This document shows positions 1 through 11,219 of a stretch of DNA of 64,000 bases, in pieces; positions within the stretch are counted from its first letter, which is position 1; each line of letters opens with the position of its first letter. The stretch comes from Micrasema longulum (Eukaryota > Arthropoda > Insecta > Trichoptera > Brachycentridae): contig JAGVSM010000220.1 of the NCBI GenBank assembly GCA_022494885.1, positions 43,479-107,478 on the forward strand, written 5' to 3'. Under the pieces are notes generated by a model. The model did not search any database and was not told the origin of the DNA. It saw nothing but the letters and a program-made list of their open reading frames with translations. The translations under genes and the position numbers were made by a program.

Positions 1-292
1 AATTTAACTTTAAACATGTTTATGTAAATATTGTGTTTTAGATCTAGAAGTGTGTTGTGTTTAAATGTTTGCTTGGTGTAACAAACTTTTTTCCAGAACT
101 GCTCGCTCGCTGTAAAAAACAGCCATATTACGTTTTGTCATGTATGCAATTTTCAGACGCGTGACGTCGCGACGCACTTTGATGGACAGGACCGGCGCGG
201 CGGCGGCGGCGGCGTCATAAGATCAATTACAAACATATAATACGTATATGTCGATACTTGTTGCAATAAATATCTAAGCCCGTATTATAAAT
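1..292. other. Unassigned flank with a small CpG/GC cluster
   Basis: Mostly AT-rich. Positions about 155-215 are an exception: a TGACGTC (CRE/ATF-type) palindrome, several CpGs and a short run of GGC triplets. Such a cluster can mark a promoter or 5' UTR, but no open frame, splice pair or TATA context supports a gene here, so it is only noted. Confidence 0.3.
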
Positions 293-643
293 AATAGGAA
301 GTTAACAGAGTTATCTTCAATTGTCTTAATATCGAGTTTTCAGCATGAAAAATAAAATGTTTCTAACCTTTTTTTTACACAAGTAAAATCGGAATTTTCT
401 GTACGAAAATGCACGTAATTGTATGTTTTTTATATTCAAAACTTGTTTAATTTCAATAGATGCTGCTAGTTCAAACCTGGGTCTCTTAATAAATATGATA
501 AAAAAAACTATGCTTATGGTCAATGATCGAGCTAATAAAGTAGCTTTGTGTTATAACTTAGAAAAAGTCAACAATTTCATTTTTCAATATAAAATATTTT
601 TTTCTTTATAGACAATTGATGGTTACCCTGTTAACTTCCTATT
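293..643. mobile_element. MITE with ~34-bp terminal inverted repeats
   Basis: The sequence at 293-326 (beginning AATAGGAAGTTAACAG) recurs inverted at 610-643 with only a few mismatches, defining a 351-bp element with no coding capacity. Short open frames inside it on both strands are chance. The superfamily is not identified and the target duplication is unclear. The following 300 bases (644-948) are AT-rich with nothing recognisable. Confidence 0.65.
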
Positions 644-948
644 GTGATTGGGGACAGTATCGGTTTCTTCTTCATCGTTTTCGATCCTTAGCGACTCATG
701 TCAACATGCTTAATTAAATTTTCAAATAAAAAAAACAATCTATGACGTGCATTTCGATATTACACCAAAAATACTTCATATCTCTTTTTTTTTACATTTA
801 TGTATTCTTTATTCAATAAAATACACATTATTTTACAATATTAAAAAATTATAAAAAAAAGAAACCATTAAATGATAGTTTGTCATCTGGAGCTCAGATA
901 TTAATTTTAATTAAGATTCGATTAAAAGAGTTCAGACTATTGTGAACA

Positions 949-1697
949 TACGAGGGGGGACCCAAACAAGCGGGGATTTCATAACTTCACGTCGTCATAA
1001 CTTCTTTATTTTTTAAATATTTTCCACCAAATTTTGGTCATCTTCAAAGTATTCTCCCTTGACCACAAGGCACTTCTGCAAACGACCCTTCCATTGTTCA
1101 AAACATTTTTTAAATTCACTTATCGGGATGTTCTTTGGGTCTTCCAGCGATGTTTGTTTTTCCTCCTCCACAGTGGCAAAACGCTTTCCTCTCATGACCC
1201 TTTTGAGTCTGGGGAGTAAAAAAAAATCACAGGGGGCTAGATCGGGTGAGTAGGGGGATGAACAATTGGTGTCATGCCGTTTTTGGTCAAAAACAGCTTT
1301 GCAAATCAGAGCAGATCTTTGGCGCACAGGTGACTGGTTCTTTCACGCCGCTCTCGTAAAGTTGTTTTTGACCAAAAATGGCATGACACCAATTGTTCAC
1401 CACCCTACTCACCGGATTTAGCCCCCTGTGATTTCTTTTTACTCCCCAGACTCAAAAGGGTCATGAGAGGAAAGCGTTTTGCCACTGTGGAGTAGGAAAA
1501 ACAAAAATCGCTGGAAGACCAAAAGAACATCCCAATAAGTGATTTAAAAAATGTTTCGAACAATGGAAGGATCGTTTGCAGAAGTGCCTTGTGGTCAATG
1601 GAGAATACTTTGAAGGTGATCAAAATTTGGTGTAAAAATATTAAAAAATAAAAAAGTTATGGCGAAATTTCCGTTTTTTTATCTCCCTTCGTATATA
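949..1697. mobile_element. Palindromic mariner derivative (two transposase 3' ends head to head)
   Basis: The minus strand at 1013-1327 encodes the C-terminal part of a mariner transposase, with the family signature SPYSPDLAPCDFFLLP and the following LKRVMRGKRF. The same piece is repeated in inverted orientation at about 1370-1640 on the plus strand, broken by stops. Both outer ends carry a mariner-like terminus (TACGAGGGGGGACCC on the left, the inverted TACGAAGGGAGAT on the right) next to a TA dinucleotide. The N-terminal two thirds of transposase are missing, so this is a non-autonomous foldback made from two copies of one end. Confidence 0.8.
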
Positions 1698-3570
1698 TAT
1701 AAAAAAAAAATGCTTTGAAAAAAAAATAGTGTTAAGAAGAATGAAAACAAAAACTTAAGTAAACTAGATAAAATGGTGTAAAACATTTTTTGAAAGTTGA
1801 ATAAAATACAATTTAATTAGAGAAAAAACATATACTTGAATATATTTGAAACTTTGTGGGTCCTCATAAATGCAACCAAAATAAAAAAAAACTAAAATTA
1901 AAATTTATGTATACAAATCTAAAATATGTTTATTAAATAAGAATTTCTTTCTTCTTTCTGAAAGGAAACGGTTAAAATTAAAATAATAAAAATGGATTTA
2001 ACAAGTAATATATACCAGTGTAGAAAATAACCGCAATTCACTTCATTTTTTTAAATAATTTTATACGTACGTAAAGTTCTTGTCTTGGCATGTTTTGAAG
2101 AGACATTGTCACTAAGGTGAAAATTTGAATGACAATCCGGTCTACCCATGTTTCTAAACCTCTTGTTATTTTTACCTCGTTAGTACTAATACCCTAGTTC
2201 CATGGTGTTGCCAGTGTTCTGACCGATGTGCTTCTCCCCGAATGTTCTGTCAATGTGTACATGTGTAAATATGATGTGATATGATGTTGTATGTTCCCAC
2301 ATGCCTCGTGCCATGCTATGTTCGCGCCTGTTATGTTTCTCTATGTGTTGTTACAACACAGTTCTGTCAGCACGCTCCTGGACACCACGTGAGTACTTTT
2401 ATTACACTTTTATTTCATCACATTGCTTTATAACCTCGTTCATTACTTGCTTCTATTTTTATTTACTCGTTGCTTTTCATATCAGGCTAAAGTGGGGTTA
2501 GTTGAACATCGTTTGAAATTGATTTATACCAAACGTATCTTAGATAATTTTTGGACCTCAGAAGCAGGCGGATGCAAATCCAAACGTCAAATGTTTAACA
2601 AAAGCCTAAAGAATCTACTTCTCTGAGTGATTTCTAATAATTTATAGCATTAATTTGTATTTTCGATACGAATCTTTCATTATCAGACTTACATTTCTTC
2701 AAAATCAATGGACATTATCACAATCTGGATAAGAAAATCGAAATGTCATTTCATCAAATTCTGGATTTGTATCCGTCTGCCTATGATTTGTTGGCTAAAT
2801 TTACCTTACAACTTAAAACCACAAAATTTAATTTTAGGCAACCTCACAATTTGTTTGTGGGTTAAAGAGATGCATCTTGTACGATCGGTTGAATTTTATA
2901 ACAAATTCAAGCATCATTTTTAACATCTAAATCGACAACCACCGCTCATAGAATTTGGTGGTATTTTTAAGGCAAAAACAGGGCCATATTTATTTTTCCC
3001 TAATAAATATTTTTACATGCTCTTTGAGGCACTGAATATTGACAAATAATAAAACGATGGCAGTCACATTTTCTAATTTTGTACTCAACTCGGCAATTTT
3101 CCATGCAAATAAAATAATTATGAAAACACACGTTTCAATTGACCTCACTGTGTCCGCCTTTTGTATTATTATTTCATTTATTTTTTTCGTGACTTCACAT
3201 TGCTTTTTTTTATTACTTTCCCATTTTTACACACATATAACTTTTTATGAACTAGACAGTTATGTATGACCATCACACTACTTTAGTCTATTTTTCGAGT
3301 ACACTTATGTCTTCAGAACACTCATATTTTTATTTTTTGACTACACATAAAAAAAAATGTTTATTGATAGCATTTGGATAGCATTATCCTTTCTTTGAAA
3401 TTTCAAATCTTTTATGTTTGGAATAATAAACCCACCTATTTACATTCTTTCCGCTTTGTATAATACATTTTTTTTAAATCGAATAATTGCTCATTTTCGT
3501 CATGCTATTTACTGTTTCATATTTTCGCTGCATAGATCTATAAAACTTTGAAAACTACGTTTAATGACAT
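1698..3570. other. AT-rich stretch without recognisable genes
   Basis: No coding exon, RNA gene or clear element was found. The sequence GTGGGGTTAGTTGAA near 2491 recurs inverted near 3137-3151 as a diverged version, and again near 6490-6505, so a degraded element with these ends may lie at about 2485-3157. Short open frames at 2301-2923 have no family features. Confidence 0.3.
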
Positions 3571-3832
3571 GTCGGCCTCGTGGTGTAATGGTCAGCGCGT
3601 TTGCTAACCATGCGAGAGGTCTCAAGTTCGATTCCCGACATGGTTGATATAAAAAAAATATTCAAAAGGGTGTTTTCACACCAGAATTTTTCGTAGTCCC
3701 TGGACTGGTATCTGAAGCGTAAGACTGATCATCTTACATACAACAAAAATTATCAAGATACGCTACGATTGGTGTAACAATGAAGTACCCTATGCACCAC
3801 CAGGTGTGGAAAGGGAATGATGATGATGATGA
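3571..3832 (+). mobile_element. tRNA-derived SINE, family S1, near full length
   Basis: The head resembles a tRNA gene: an A-box-like TGGTGTAATGG at about 3581 and a B-box-like GTTCGATTCCC at about 3627. A conserved body follows (ATAGTCCCTGGACTGG-type block, then TTATCAAGATACGCTACGAT) and a 3' (ATG)n tail ending near 3832. The same sequence recurs at 6685-7597 (split), 20752, 24273, 32205-33155 (split) and 40094, so it is a dispersed family made by Pol III transcription and LINE-driven retroposition. Which LINE supplied the machinery is unknown. Confidence 0.85.
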
Positions 3833-5046
3833 ATGATATAGAACCAATCAGTTTTATTCCATGATGTGCAAAACCATTTATACTTCAGTATTTTTTTTGT
3901 TTTAAATATATATTATAAATATTTCATCATTTTAAGAATAGATAATTAATTAAAATATTTAATTCCATAATTCACATATATGCTGTTTACTATAGTTTTA
4001 ACAATATCGATATTTGCTTTGAAAATTGATTTAATCATTTTATTGAATTTTTACGTCATTGGAACGTATATCATAAATGCAAGTTTAATAATATTGCATT
4101 GGTACCATAAATAATATATATTTTACGAGTACTTAATATATGACATGTGGTATTTTTACTAGTATTCACCTATTGACCATCAGAACGTTAGAAATCAATG
4201 TAAATTAAAATTGTACAAATTTGATAACGGGTATTTAGCACTTCATTTTTAAATTACATTCATATTGAATTTAGTATATAAATATATATTATCGTTGCTT
4301 TTCATTTCATGCTTTGCTTTTTAAATGGTCTGCTTCTATCCCAAGATAAATGTGTTTCCGGAAATATATAAAAAACAACACTAAAACTAAACACAATAAT
4401 TTATGATATTTTTGTATGCTTAAATTAAAACGATGTTAAAATTATGACTGCTCATATCATTTCTACACTTTAATTTCTTAACCAATATTTAATTACCTAT
4501 TTACCATTTCTGGTAATTTCGTCTGTATTTTTCTATGTACTAATATGTTTCATCTGTATTTTTCTATGTACTAATATGTTACTTGATAATGTTTCATTGC
4601 TTCACCCCAAAGGAAACCAAAGAAGCATGCAAGGTGAGTTTATTATTATAATACTTTTTTTTTTCTTTGAATGTAAATTCGGTGATATGCGCACATAAAT
4701 AAATATGTGTTTACTATTATTTTAATAATTTTATCAGTTGTTTATTTAAAAAACAAGATAAATAACATTAAAACTTTTCATTTCAATTATTAAAATGTGT
4801 TAAGTGAACTAGCCAAATAGAGATTACTTTCTACGCCGATATTATTTTGAACTAGGCGTTTTTAGAATAAATATTTTAAATTTTTTCATGGTACCAAGGA
4901 TATTTATACAGTAATAGTGAAGTGTTTCTTTTTATCGATATCCAAAATAAAAACAAAGAGGTTAGTTTTCTAACCATAAACATTTTATCTTTTGTTTAAT
5001 CGATTAAATGTATACGAATTTTAACTCTTAGATTTACAATCGAATC
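3833..5046. other. AT-rich intergenic DNA with one short tandem duplication
   Basis: Nothing coding is seen. Near 4524-4580 a block of about 36 bp containing CTGTATTTTTCTATGTACTA is present twice in tandem. Otherwise unremarkable. Confidence 0.4.
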
Positions 5047-5215
5047 GGGCTGTGGTCCCGTGGCTAGTGTCTTGGACTCGCGGATCAAAGGTCCGTGGTT
5101 CAAATCATACTCTACCCCAACATGATTCCCATTTTCACACAGTGGGTTATTTACAACTCGTTAAAAATGGCCCTCGGAATTAAATATTTGGGTAAATTAT
5201 AAAAACGAAAATATT
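5047..5215 (+). mobile_element. tRNA-related SINE, family S2
   Basis: Begins GGGCTGTGGTCCCGTGGC, with a B-box-like GTGGTTCAAATCATAC at about 5095, then the body TTTACAACTCGTTAAAAATG and an A-rich end. A clear second copy lies at 46764-46930, with a better preserved GGTTCAAATCCCACTCTACC, and a body fragment lies at about 27143-27210. It is distinct from S1 in sequence and tail. Confidence 0.7.
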
Positions 5216-6020
5216 TCTTTTATTAAAAAAAAAAAATATGTCTTTTTTCTTAAAGTTATATTTTCAGCATTATTTCCATTACAAAATTTGAACTCCAAAC
5301 ATTATAAATGATTTTCAAAATATTCATCAGGTTTAAAATGAATTCGTTGATCAATATTATATCAAAACATTTATTCATCGGATACCTTTTTTTCTACAAA
5401 TAAAACTAATTTATCTAATGATTTTATTTAAATTTTGACAAAAATTGTTTACAAATAATAAGTAGGAATCATCTTTTAGAGATTTGCAGTTTACCAAATA
5501 TTTTGGTATTTCACGAAATTTTGTGGAAAAATGTTTCACGTTAAAAATAATGTTTTTTTCCAATGTCTCAATTAAGCTCTTATCAAACTAAGATAAATCA
5601 AATGGGTAAACGCGACTAGAGAAATACTTTGGCAACTTGCCTATCTTAAAGTTGTCCCGCGAGTCAACGCTAACGAGAATGCATACAGATATTTTTACAT
5701 TAAAAAATAAATCTATACACCACAAGAATCACAGGTGTTTGTTGTTAAGTTTGTTAAAAAAATATATATTACGCATATTACTTTGGATGTCTCACGTCAC
5801 TGAATTTAGACTCACATCCATGATCTCTGAATAAACAGTATAATATAATCCAAAGTAATTACTTTTTCACATGATCTTATTTTGCATGTAGAACATAATA
5901 CGATTCAGTTAATCAATGTTTTTATTGTTAACTTAACTTAAAAAAGGGGGTTAAATGTTGGAAATACAAAATCGGAAAATACATATGAAATATTTTGAAA
6001 GTAACTTTTTTGGGTAATCC
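5216..6020. other. AT-rich, no recognisable content
   Basis: No supported gene or repeat. An open frame at 5637-5834 has no family resemblance and no splice context. Confidence 0.35.
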
Positions 6021-6025
6021 CTTCC

Positions 6026-6300
6026 AAGTTGGATTCGTTACGACGTTTCAAATTCCGAAATACACAAGCACCCAAATAAAATAAACAAAGACGACGGGCT
6101 TATATTAAACTCAACATGGTTCCCGTCACTACGCCCTACAAAACTGACACGGGATGTGCCTACTACCGACTGCGACACGGTACACATTACAAGTACATAA
6201 AAAATATTTTTTCAACAAAACACACAGTTTGCCCTGAAGATGGCTCCTGCAACGGTAGCCTAAACGTTGTAATGAATCCAACTCACACGGACCGTGAAAA
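6026..6300 (+). ncRNA. Hammerhead-ribozyme-like structure, Penelope/retrozyme type (decayed)
   Basis: CTGAAGA at 6234-6240 is followed by a stem-II-like hairpin (GGCT...AGCC, 6242-6260) and TAAAC, where an active core would have GAAAC. The downstream strand ACGTTGTAATGAATCCAAC (about 6264-6282) pairs along 19 positions, with two G-U pairs, with GTTGGATTCGTTACGACGT at about 6028-6046. That gives a stem III with a GTT triplet at the expected cleavage position. A homologous copy with intact GAAA is at 39522-39683 on the other strand. The G-to-T change in the core and the U7-to-A variant suggest this copy is inactive. Hammerheads of this kind are known from Penelope-like elements and animal retrozymes; no Penelope coding sequence is seen nearby. 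Confidence 0.5.
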
Positions 6301-6684
6301 TGTATGCACATATTTAATAAGTGTGTATATATAAAAACATGTGCATATATCAATTAAGCAAGGTAATTTATGTTTTTTAAAGGAAGTTATTTGGGGAGTA
6401 TTGTGCTGTATTTTGTTGCATACAAAATGAAATTATCAGCGAAGAATTTAAGCATGCACGATTACTTTAGGTGGTTCATATGACACCGCGTTTCAATTGA
6501 CCCCACTCTACCCTATTAAAAAAATAAAATAAAATAAAACTCTTTTCTCACTGTCAGTTACTATTATTCTTATTTGATGTTTGATAACTGACAGAGAATT
6601 AAGGACCACCAGCCACTGTTCCGTTTAAAAAAATAAATTAATTAAAAACGTGTTTAATTTTGCAGTCCTTCGAGAAAGTTCTCT

Positions 6685-6806
6685 AGGGCACTGCATTAGT
6701 ACACCAATCGCAGCGTATCTTGATCATTTTTGTTACATGAAGGTAAGGTGATCAGTCTTACGCTTCAGGTGCCAGTCTAGAGACTATGAAATATTCTAGT
6801 GTAAAA
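6685..6806 (-). mobile_element. SINE S1, tail half (split copy)
   Basis: Reads on the minus strand as the S1 body and 3' part (CTGGCACCTGAAGCGTAAGA, TGATCAAGATACGCTGCGAT). Its head lies at 7490-7597 on the same strand, and the two halves join at a point where other S1 copies are continuous, so this is one SINE interrupted by 6807-7489. Confidence 0.8.
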
Positions 6807-7489
6807 GTTTTAAATACTGTATTTGTTGCACAAAAATCCATAATTAAAATAATACTCAAGAGTCCCGATACAGACATCTACTGAAGAAATATTCCACAAA
6901 TCACAACTTAAGACACCAAATCAATTATACGCTAAAACAATACTCATAGATTCAAAAATTACTCTCACTCAAATGAAAGACATAACCCATACAATACATC
7001 ACATACAAATAATATAATCACTAGATGCTCAACATAAAGACAACTTAAACAAATACAAACTAATACCACTTTCGGACAAAGGGATTTTGAGTATTATTCA
7101 ATTAAAATCTATAACCTTCTTCCACTATCTATTAAAACAATTAGTAACGAGAAAATGTTCAAAAAGGCTATAAAAAAAACTATATTGATACAACTACTCT
7201 ACAAGTGTATAGCTTATATTAGGTTTTTGTTCTTTCGTTGTGCGTTTTGTAATATAAATATAGATGTACATAAATTAATTATAAACATAAATATGTAGTG
7301 TTTAAAACTGTCTGAACATTTTGTCAATTATTTATGTTTATTAAGTCTTCTTTGTTTTTTCTTAAATGTAAACATATTTTTAAAAAAGTACATTGTTAAG
7401 TGTCCTCGGCACGTGTAACCCCAGTGAGGTCACATTATTTTTATTATTAATTATAGTTTCTAAAAGAAAAAAATATATAAATAAATAAA
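6807..7489 (+). mobile_element. LINE 3' end inserted in a SINE
   Basis: Plus-strand frame around 7080-7200 reads as the last residues of a LINE ORF2 (YYSIKIYNLLPLSIKTI then KMFKKAIKKT), the usual C-terminal pattern in CR1/jockey-like elements. An untranslated tail and a poly(A)-like TAAATAAATAAATAAA end follow. It is 5'-truncated and degenerate, and sits exactly inside the SINE copy whose two halves flank it. Confidence 0.65.
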
Positions 7490-7597
7490 TAAAAACACCC
7501 TTTTAAATAGTATTTCATATCAACCATCTCGGGAATCGAACCCGAGACCTCTCGCGTGGTAGGCTAATGCGCTGGCCATTACACCACGAGGCCGATT
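7490..7597 (-). mobile_element. SINE S1, tRNA-like head half (split copy)
   Basis: Minus strand gives GGCCTCGTGGTGTAATGG, the B-box-like GGTTCGATTCCCGAG and the AAAGGGTGTTTTT linker. It continues at 6806 after removal of the LINE insertion. Confidence 0.8.
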
Positions 7598-9640
7598 TTT
7601 TATTAACGTTATTATTATACAACAACTTAGTATAACTTAGAAACGACCACTGAACCCTAAGCTGCAGTGAGATATGAATGTGTATGCGTGATGCAATTCG
7701 ATGGCCAAAACAGACAGAGGCGACCTCAGACCTCTGAGGCCAGATAAACTTAAAAAGACGGTCGCTTCACAGACTTAAAATAAATATTACCTTGAACTCC
7801 TAACTCTCCCGCTTTTCTGACCTTTCAACGCGAAGTACACCACTAATTGAAACAAAAATAGAAGCGCTGGAAAGGCGGCGAGGCGGAAAACTTGCGATGC
7901 CGTTTATGGAAACCTCGAATTACTATTGTAATCAGAAGTCGGATCGAGTCTTGTCGTGGTCCAGCGCGTCTCCCACGGGTATCTGCCTGCCCCGGGACCA
8001 GTTTGTTAAATTAATGCAAGTTAGACTGAGGAAAGAAGTGCCATTCGCTCCACAATCATGCACTCGACTTACATTCGCGCTGTTTTCACATATTTTCGCA
8101 CTGGTTTGCTCGGAGGAATTTCTCTTTTGCCCTTTTTGATGAACATATTAAGTCATCCAAAACGTAAGCCATTTTCAGGAGGAATGCACAAGTCTGGATT
8201 TTGTCCAAGGAAAGAGACCATTGCAGGAGACTGCTGCGAAATATTGCATAGATTTATATATACTATTAAGCGTGTTGTCCAGATGCCGTTTGAAATATAT
8301 GTATGTTTATTGAATAAAATTTCATTTTCATTTTTTGCTATTATTTAATGATGTACGTGCTTACACTTTTCGTTATGTTGTATCCCAACTCAACACAGGT
8401 CCCTTGGCCTCATAGGTTTTGGGATACGTTATTATTATTATTATGTGAAACATTTAACAAAAAAAATAATAGTCTTGATATATTTAACACTCCATACAAT
8501 ATGTACAGAAGAGAATTAATAGGCTTGATTCATGCTCTTCATTCATTATTTCCATCACATACTAATATAATGCTGCTTTTAATTTTATGTAAAAATAAAT
8601 TCTTCTTTCACGTAGCAACCGATTACCGTTATTTTTTCGTCAAAAATGAGATAGAATAAAGGATCGTCGTAGGTTTCGTAAAGAAGCATGAACTAAATTC
8701 ATCAGAAATATATCAGAAAAACAAAGGGTGAAAAGTCATGGCAAGAAAACGACATTAGAATACACTTCTAAACTTTGTGGACGCGACTGGTTGCACAAAC
8801 ATATTTTTCATACAGAAAACTTATAAATCCCACTTCGCAAAAAAATTAACACTATACTATAGAGAGAAGATAGGGGATGGGAAGGAAAAAAGAATAATCA
8901 TTAAATCAAATGCAATTTTCCACTCTTACTTTCCTTCAATCATCCTTTACCACTCCTTGTCAATTTCCTTCTTTTCCTTTCCGCTATCTCTTTGTTTTGT
9001 CCATATTTATTTTATTTTAATATATAGTATATTTATTATTTATATAGTTTAAACTTCAAGCCGTCGTCGCTTTATTACAGTATTATTTGGTGAATACATA
9101 TAATTGGATGGCAGGCTCTACTATCGCATCATTTTATAAGTTAAAAAAAAAAAAATTAACCTGTACATCTGTTTGTATTCGAAATAAATAAAATAAAATA
9201 AAATAAAAATTATTGTATTTTTTTGTAATATGTATGTATTTGTATGAATAAATAATAAAAATAAACATACATATATGTACAGAACACTGGATGCGTGCAA
9301 ATTTAAACAGACTAACCGCATTTCAAACAAAGACTTGTTTGGTCAGATAAAGTGAAGGCTATATGTACAGTTTTTCAGTCTTTCGCGACAAACAACTAAG
9401 CTAAATTTAACCACCAGTAACGAAGTCTTTGATTAAGTGTGCTTATGATCTGACGTATTTTTAGCGAATCTTAATGGTCATTCCAATAAATTCTTTATAA
9501 AAACAGGAACTTTCAATAATATAAATAACTTACAATTACTCGTTTCTCGTAACAAGCCTTTGTAAACACGGATACGCAAGTGTAAATTCGATGTTAAATT
9601 AATTAAAATTACTAGCATTTAAGCAAATAATACTTGACAA
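7598..9640. other. Unassigned DNA with slightly GC-richer part 7640-8300
   Basis: Open frames at 7897-8659 and 8777-9052 have no recognisable domain and no matching splice signals, so they are not called. Bases about 8845-8905 (GGGGATGGGAAGGAA) resemble 27410-27470, which is the 3' untranslated part of a minus-strand LINE, so a LINE tail is probably here too. The run of AAATAA units near 9180-9210 is a retroposon-like A-rich tail. Confidence 0.35.
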
Positions 9641-9644
9641 TACG

Positions 9645-9930
9645 ATGATATTTGTGTATAATATTATTAATTCTAAAAAAACACACAATTTTGAAAAAAA
9701 TAAATATCAAAGCCAACATGAACACGATCACAATACCAGAAAAATAGCAAAATCAAACTCCCATTTAGGCGAAGTCGCAAATTCCGTTTTATTTAAGGCA
9801 GTAAAAAAATATTGGGATTTGGGAAAATACATTTATGAAGAAAAAAAAACAAAATTCAAACTAAGGTGTAAGAAATAAGTGTAAAATAACTTATTAATTA
9901 AATACATGTAACAATATTTGACAACAGGGT
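9645..9930 (+). mobile_element. LINE ORF2 C-terminal scrap
   Basis: The frame 9690-9878 contains HEHDHNTRKIAKSNSH followed by a VLFKAVKKYWDLGKYIYEE-type segment, the pattern (HxHxTR ... NxLP/K) of the extreme C-terminus of CR1/jockey-like reverse transcriptases, diverged. There is no catalytic domain and it is 5'-truncated. Confidence 0.4.
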
Positions 9931-10625
9931 AAAAGCTCAACCAACTTTCGGGTGTCTACAGGAGTGCCTCAAGGGTCAGTACTCGGACCACTTCTCTATC
10001 TCCTTTACACTAAAGATATAGAGAACATTATCAAAGAATGTGGATTGTGGTCGCACTGCTATGCAGATGATACGCAGATTTATTTTTATTGCAAACCAGG
10101 CGAGAGAAGTGTGCTTGTCAATTTAATTGATGGAACTACACTGGCTACGTTTTCCACAGAGGGTCGAATAAAAACTCTGTTGGCTTATGTATAAGTCACT
10201 GCACAACTCGGCTCCGGAATATCTAAGGGAACTATGCATTCCAGATGAACTAGCTGACAGGCGTCTCACGCTTAGATCAGCTACGTCTACGGCGAGAGGA
10301 AAAGTTATTATACCTCTACGCAAACAGCGCACTAAATTTAGTGAACGCGCATTTGCGGTCGCAGGCCCTATGGCATGGAATGCTCTCCCAGCAGAGGTGC
10401 GAGGCTGTGAAAGTGAAGTGATGTTTCGGAAAAAACTTAAAACCCACTTGTTCTCTAAATCATTTGAATAAATCCGTAGCACGTGACAACAAAATAAATT
10501 ATTTTAATTAAATTACAAATTTAAAAGCTTCAATTAAATTAACTTAACAATAGAATCACCATGTAAAGCGCCCTTGAGGTATTTTATTACGAAAATGGCG
10601 CTATATAAGTTATCCATAATAAATA
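9931..10625 (+). mobile_element. LINE-A (CR1/L2-like) fragment with internal deletion and 3' end
   Basis: The frame 9952-10194 has reverse-transcriptase palm motifs STGVPQGSVLGPLLYLLYT and YADDTQIYF (catalytic YADD). It then jumps, after a deletion, to the C-terminal segment in 10187-10471 (YKSLHNSAPEYLRELCIPDE ... AWNALPAEVR ... FRKKLKTHLFSKSFE, stop). The 3' UTR ends with GCGCCCTTGAGGT, ATGGCGCTATATAAGTTATC and a short (AAT)n-type tail. The same end is found at 32150/33160, 32910, 34575, 35010 and 36265, which defines the family here called LINE-A. This copy cannot encode a working protein. Confidence 0.8.
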
Positions 10626-10680
10626 TTTGAGTATGTCCAAATGCTTGCAGACTGACTGGGTTTCCTCCCTAGGGAGTTAT
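10622..10680 (+). repeat. ~60-bp mini-repeat shared with 56192-56255
   Basis: AATATTTGAGTATGTCCAAATG through CTCCCTAGGGAGTT matches, with substitutions, the 64-bp insert at 56192-56255. Here it follows the LINE-A tail directly. Confidence 0.55.
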
Positions 10681-10685
10681 TCATA

Positions 10686-10776
10686 TTTAAATTGATTTCA
10701 ACAGAGAAGGGAATATGGAAGTCTAGGCATTTACATATTCAAAAGTGTTTTTCCTCTCCGTTGAAATAAATTTAAA
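10686..10776. mobile_element. Small foldback MITE
   Basis: TTTAAATTGATTTCAACAGA at 10686-10705 is mirrored by the inverted CCGTTGAAATAAATTTAAA ending near 10776, giving two arms of about 25 bp around a 40-bp centre. The centre includes AGTCTAGGCATTTACA, also present near 28963-28980 and (inverted) near 57350-57380, so these are related small elements. Confidence 0.55.
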
Positions 10777-10827
10777 TATAAATACATGTACATTGTTATT
10801 ATTACTTCAAGATTCATAATACATATA

Positions 10828-11085
10828 CATAGAATTAAGAATAGTCCAGAAACCGCATACGCACACCAAACAGAAGGCGACTAAGCTACTCATAAATGAG
10901 CAGGTTTACGTTTTGACCCATTAGTTTCTTTGTAGACGTCGCTCAGTACGCAACTCCTGATTTAAATTCAACTATGCCGTGTTGTGTCCTTCAGAAGTGT
11001 AGAAATACTGTTAGGATCTTAAAGAAACAGTATGGTATCACATTTCATGTGTAATTAGCAAACGAATGTTTAAGTAGCAAATGCA
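10828..11085 (+). mobile_element. P-element/THAP-like transposon, 5' part
   Basis: Starts with CATAGAATTAAGAATAGT, the terminal repeat of the related element at 21001-21775. ATG at 10974 opens 26 codons beginning MPCCVLQKC and ending TFHV before a stop. This is the start of a THAP zinc finger (Cys pair, then FH), the DNA-binding domain of P-element-type transposases, and TTTCATGTGTAA may be a splice donor. No downstream transposase exon or right end was found, so the copy is truncated. Confidence 0.6.
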
Positions 11086-11219
11086 TTAATTCTCCGTACA
11101 AACGTATTCACGTATTTTCTATCTGGATTATGGCACTAGAGCAATGGTTTTTTTACACGCTATAAAAAATTACAGTTAATGTGTCCATATTGTTTTGTTT
11201 TTTGATAAATTGTTTGTTA

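Noticed and set aside
3571..3645. Functional tRNA gene
   Set aside because: A/B boxes fit a SINE head: the arms do not form a good cloverleaf, and the same sequence with the same body recurs several times.
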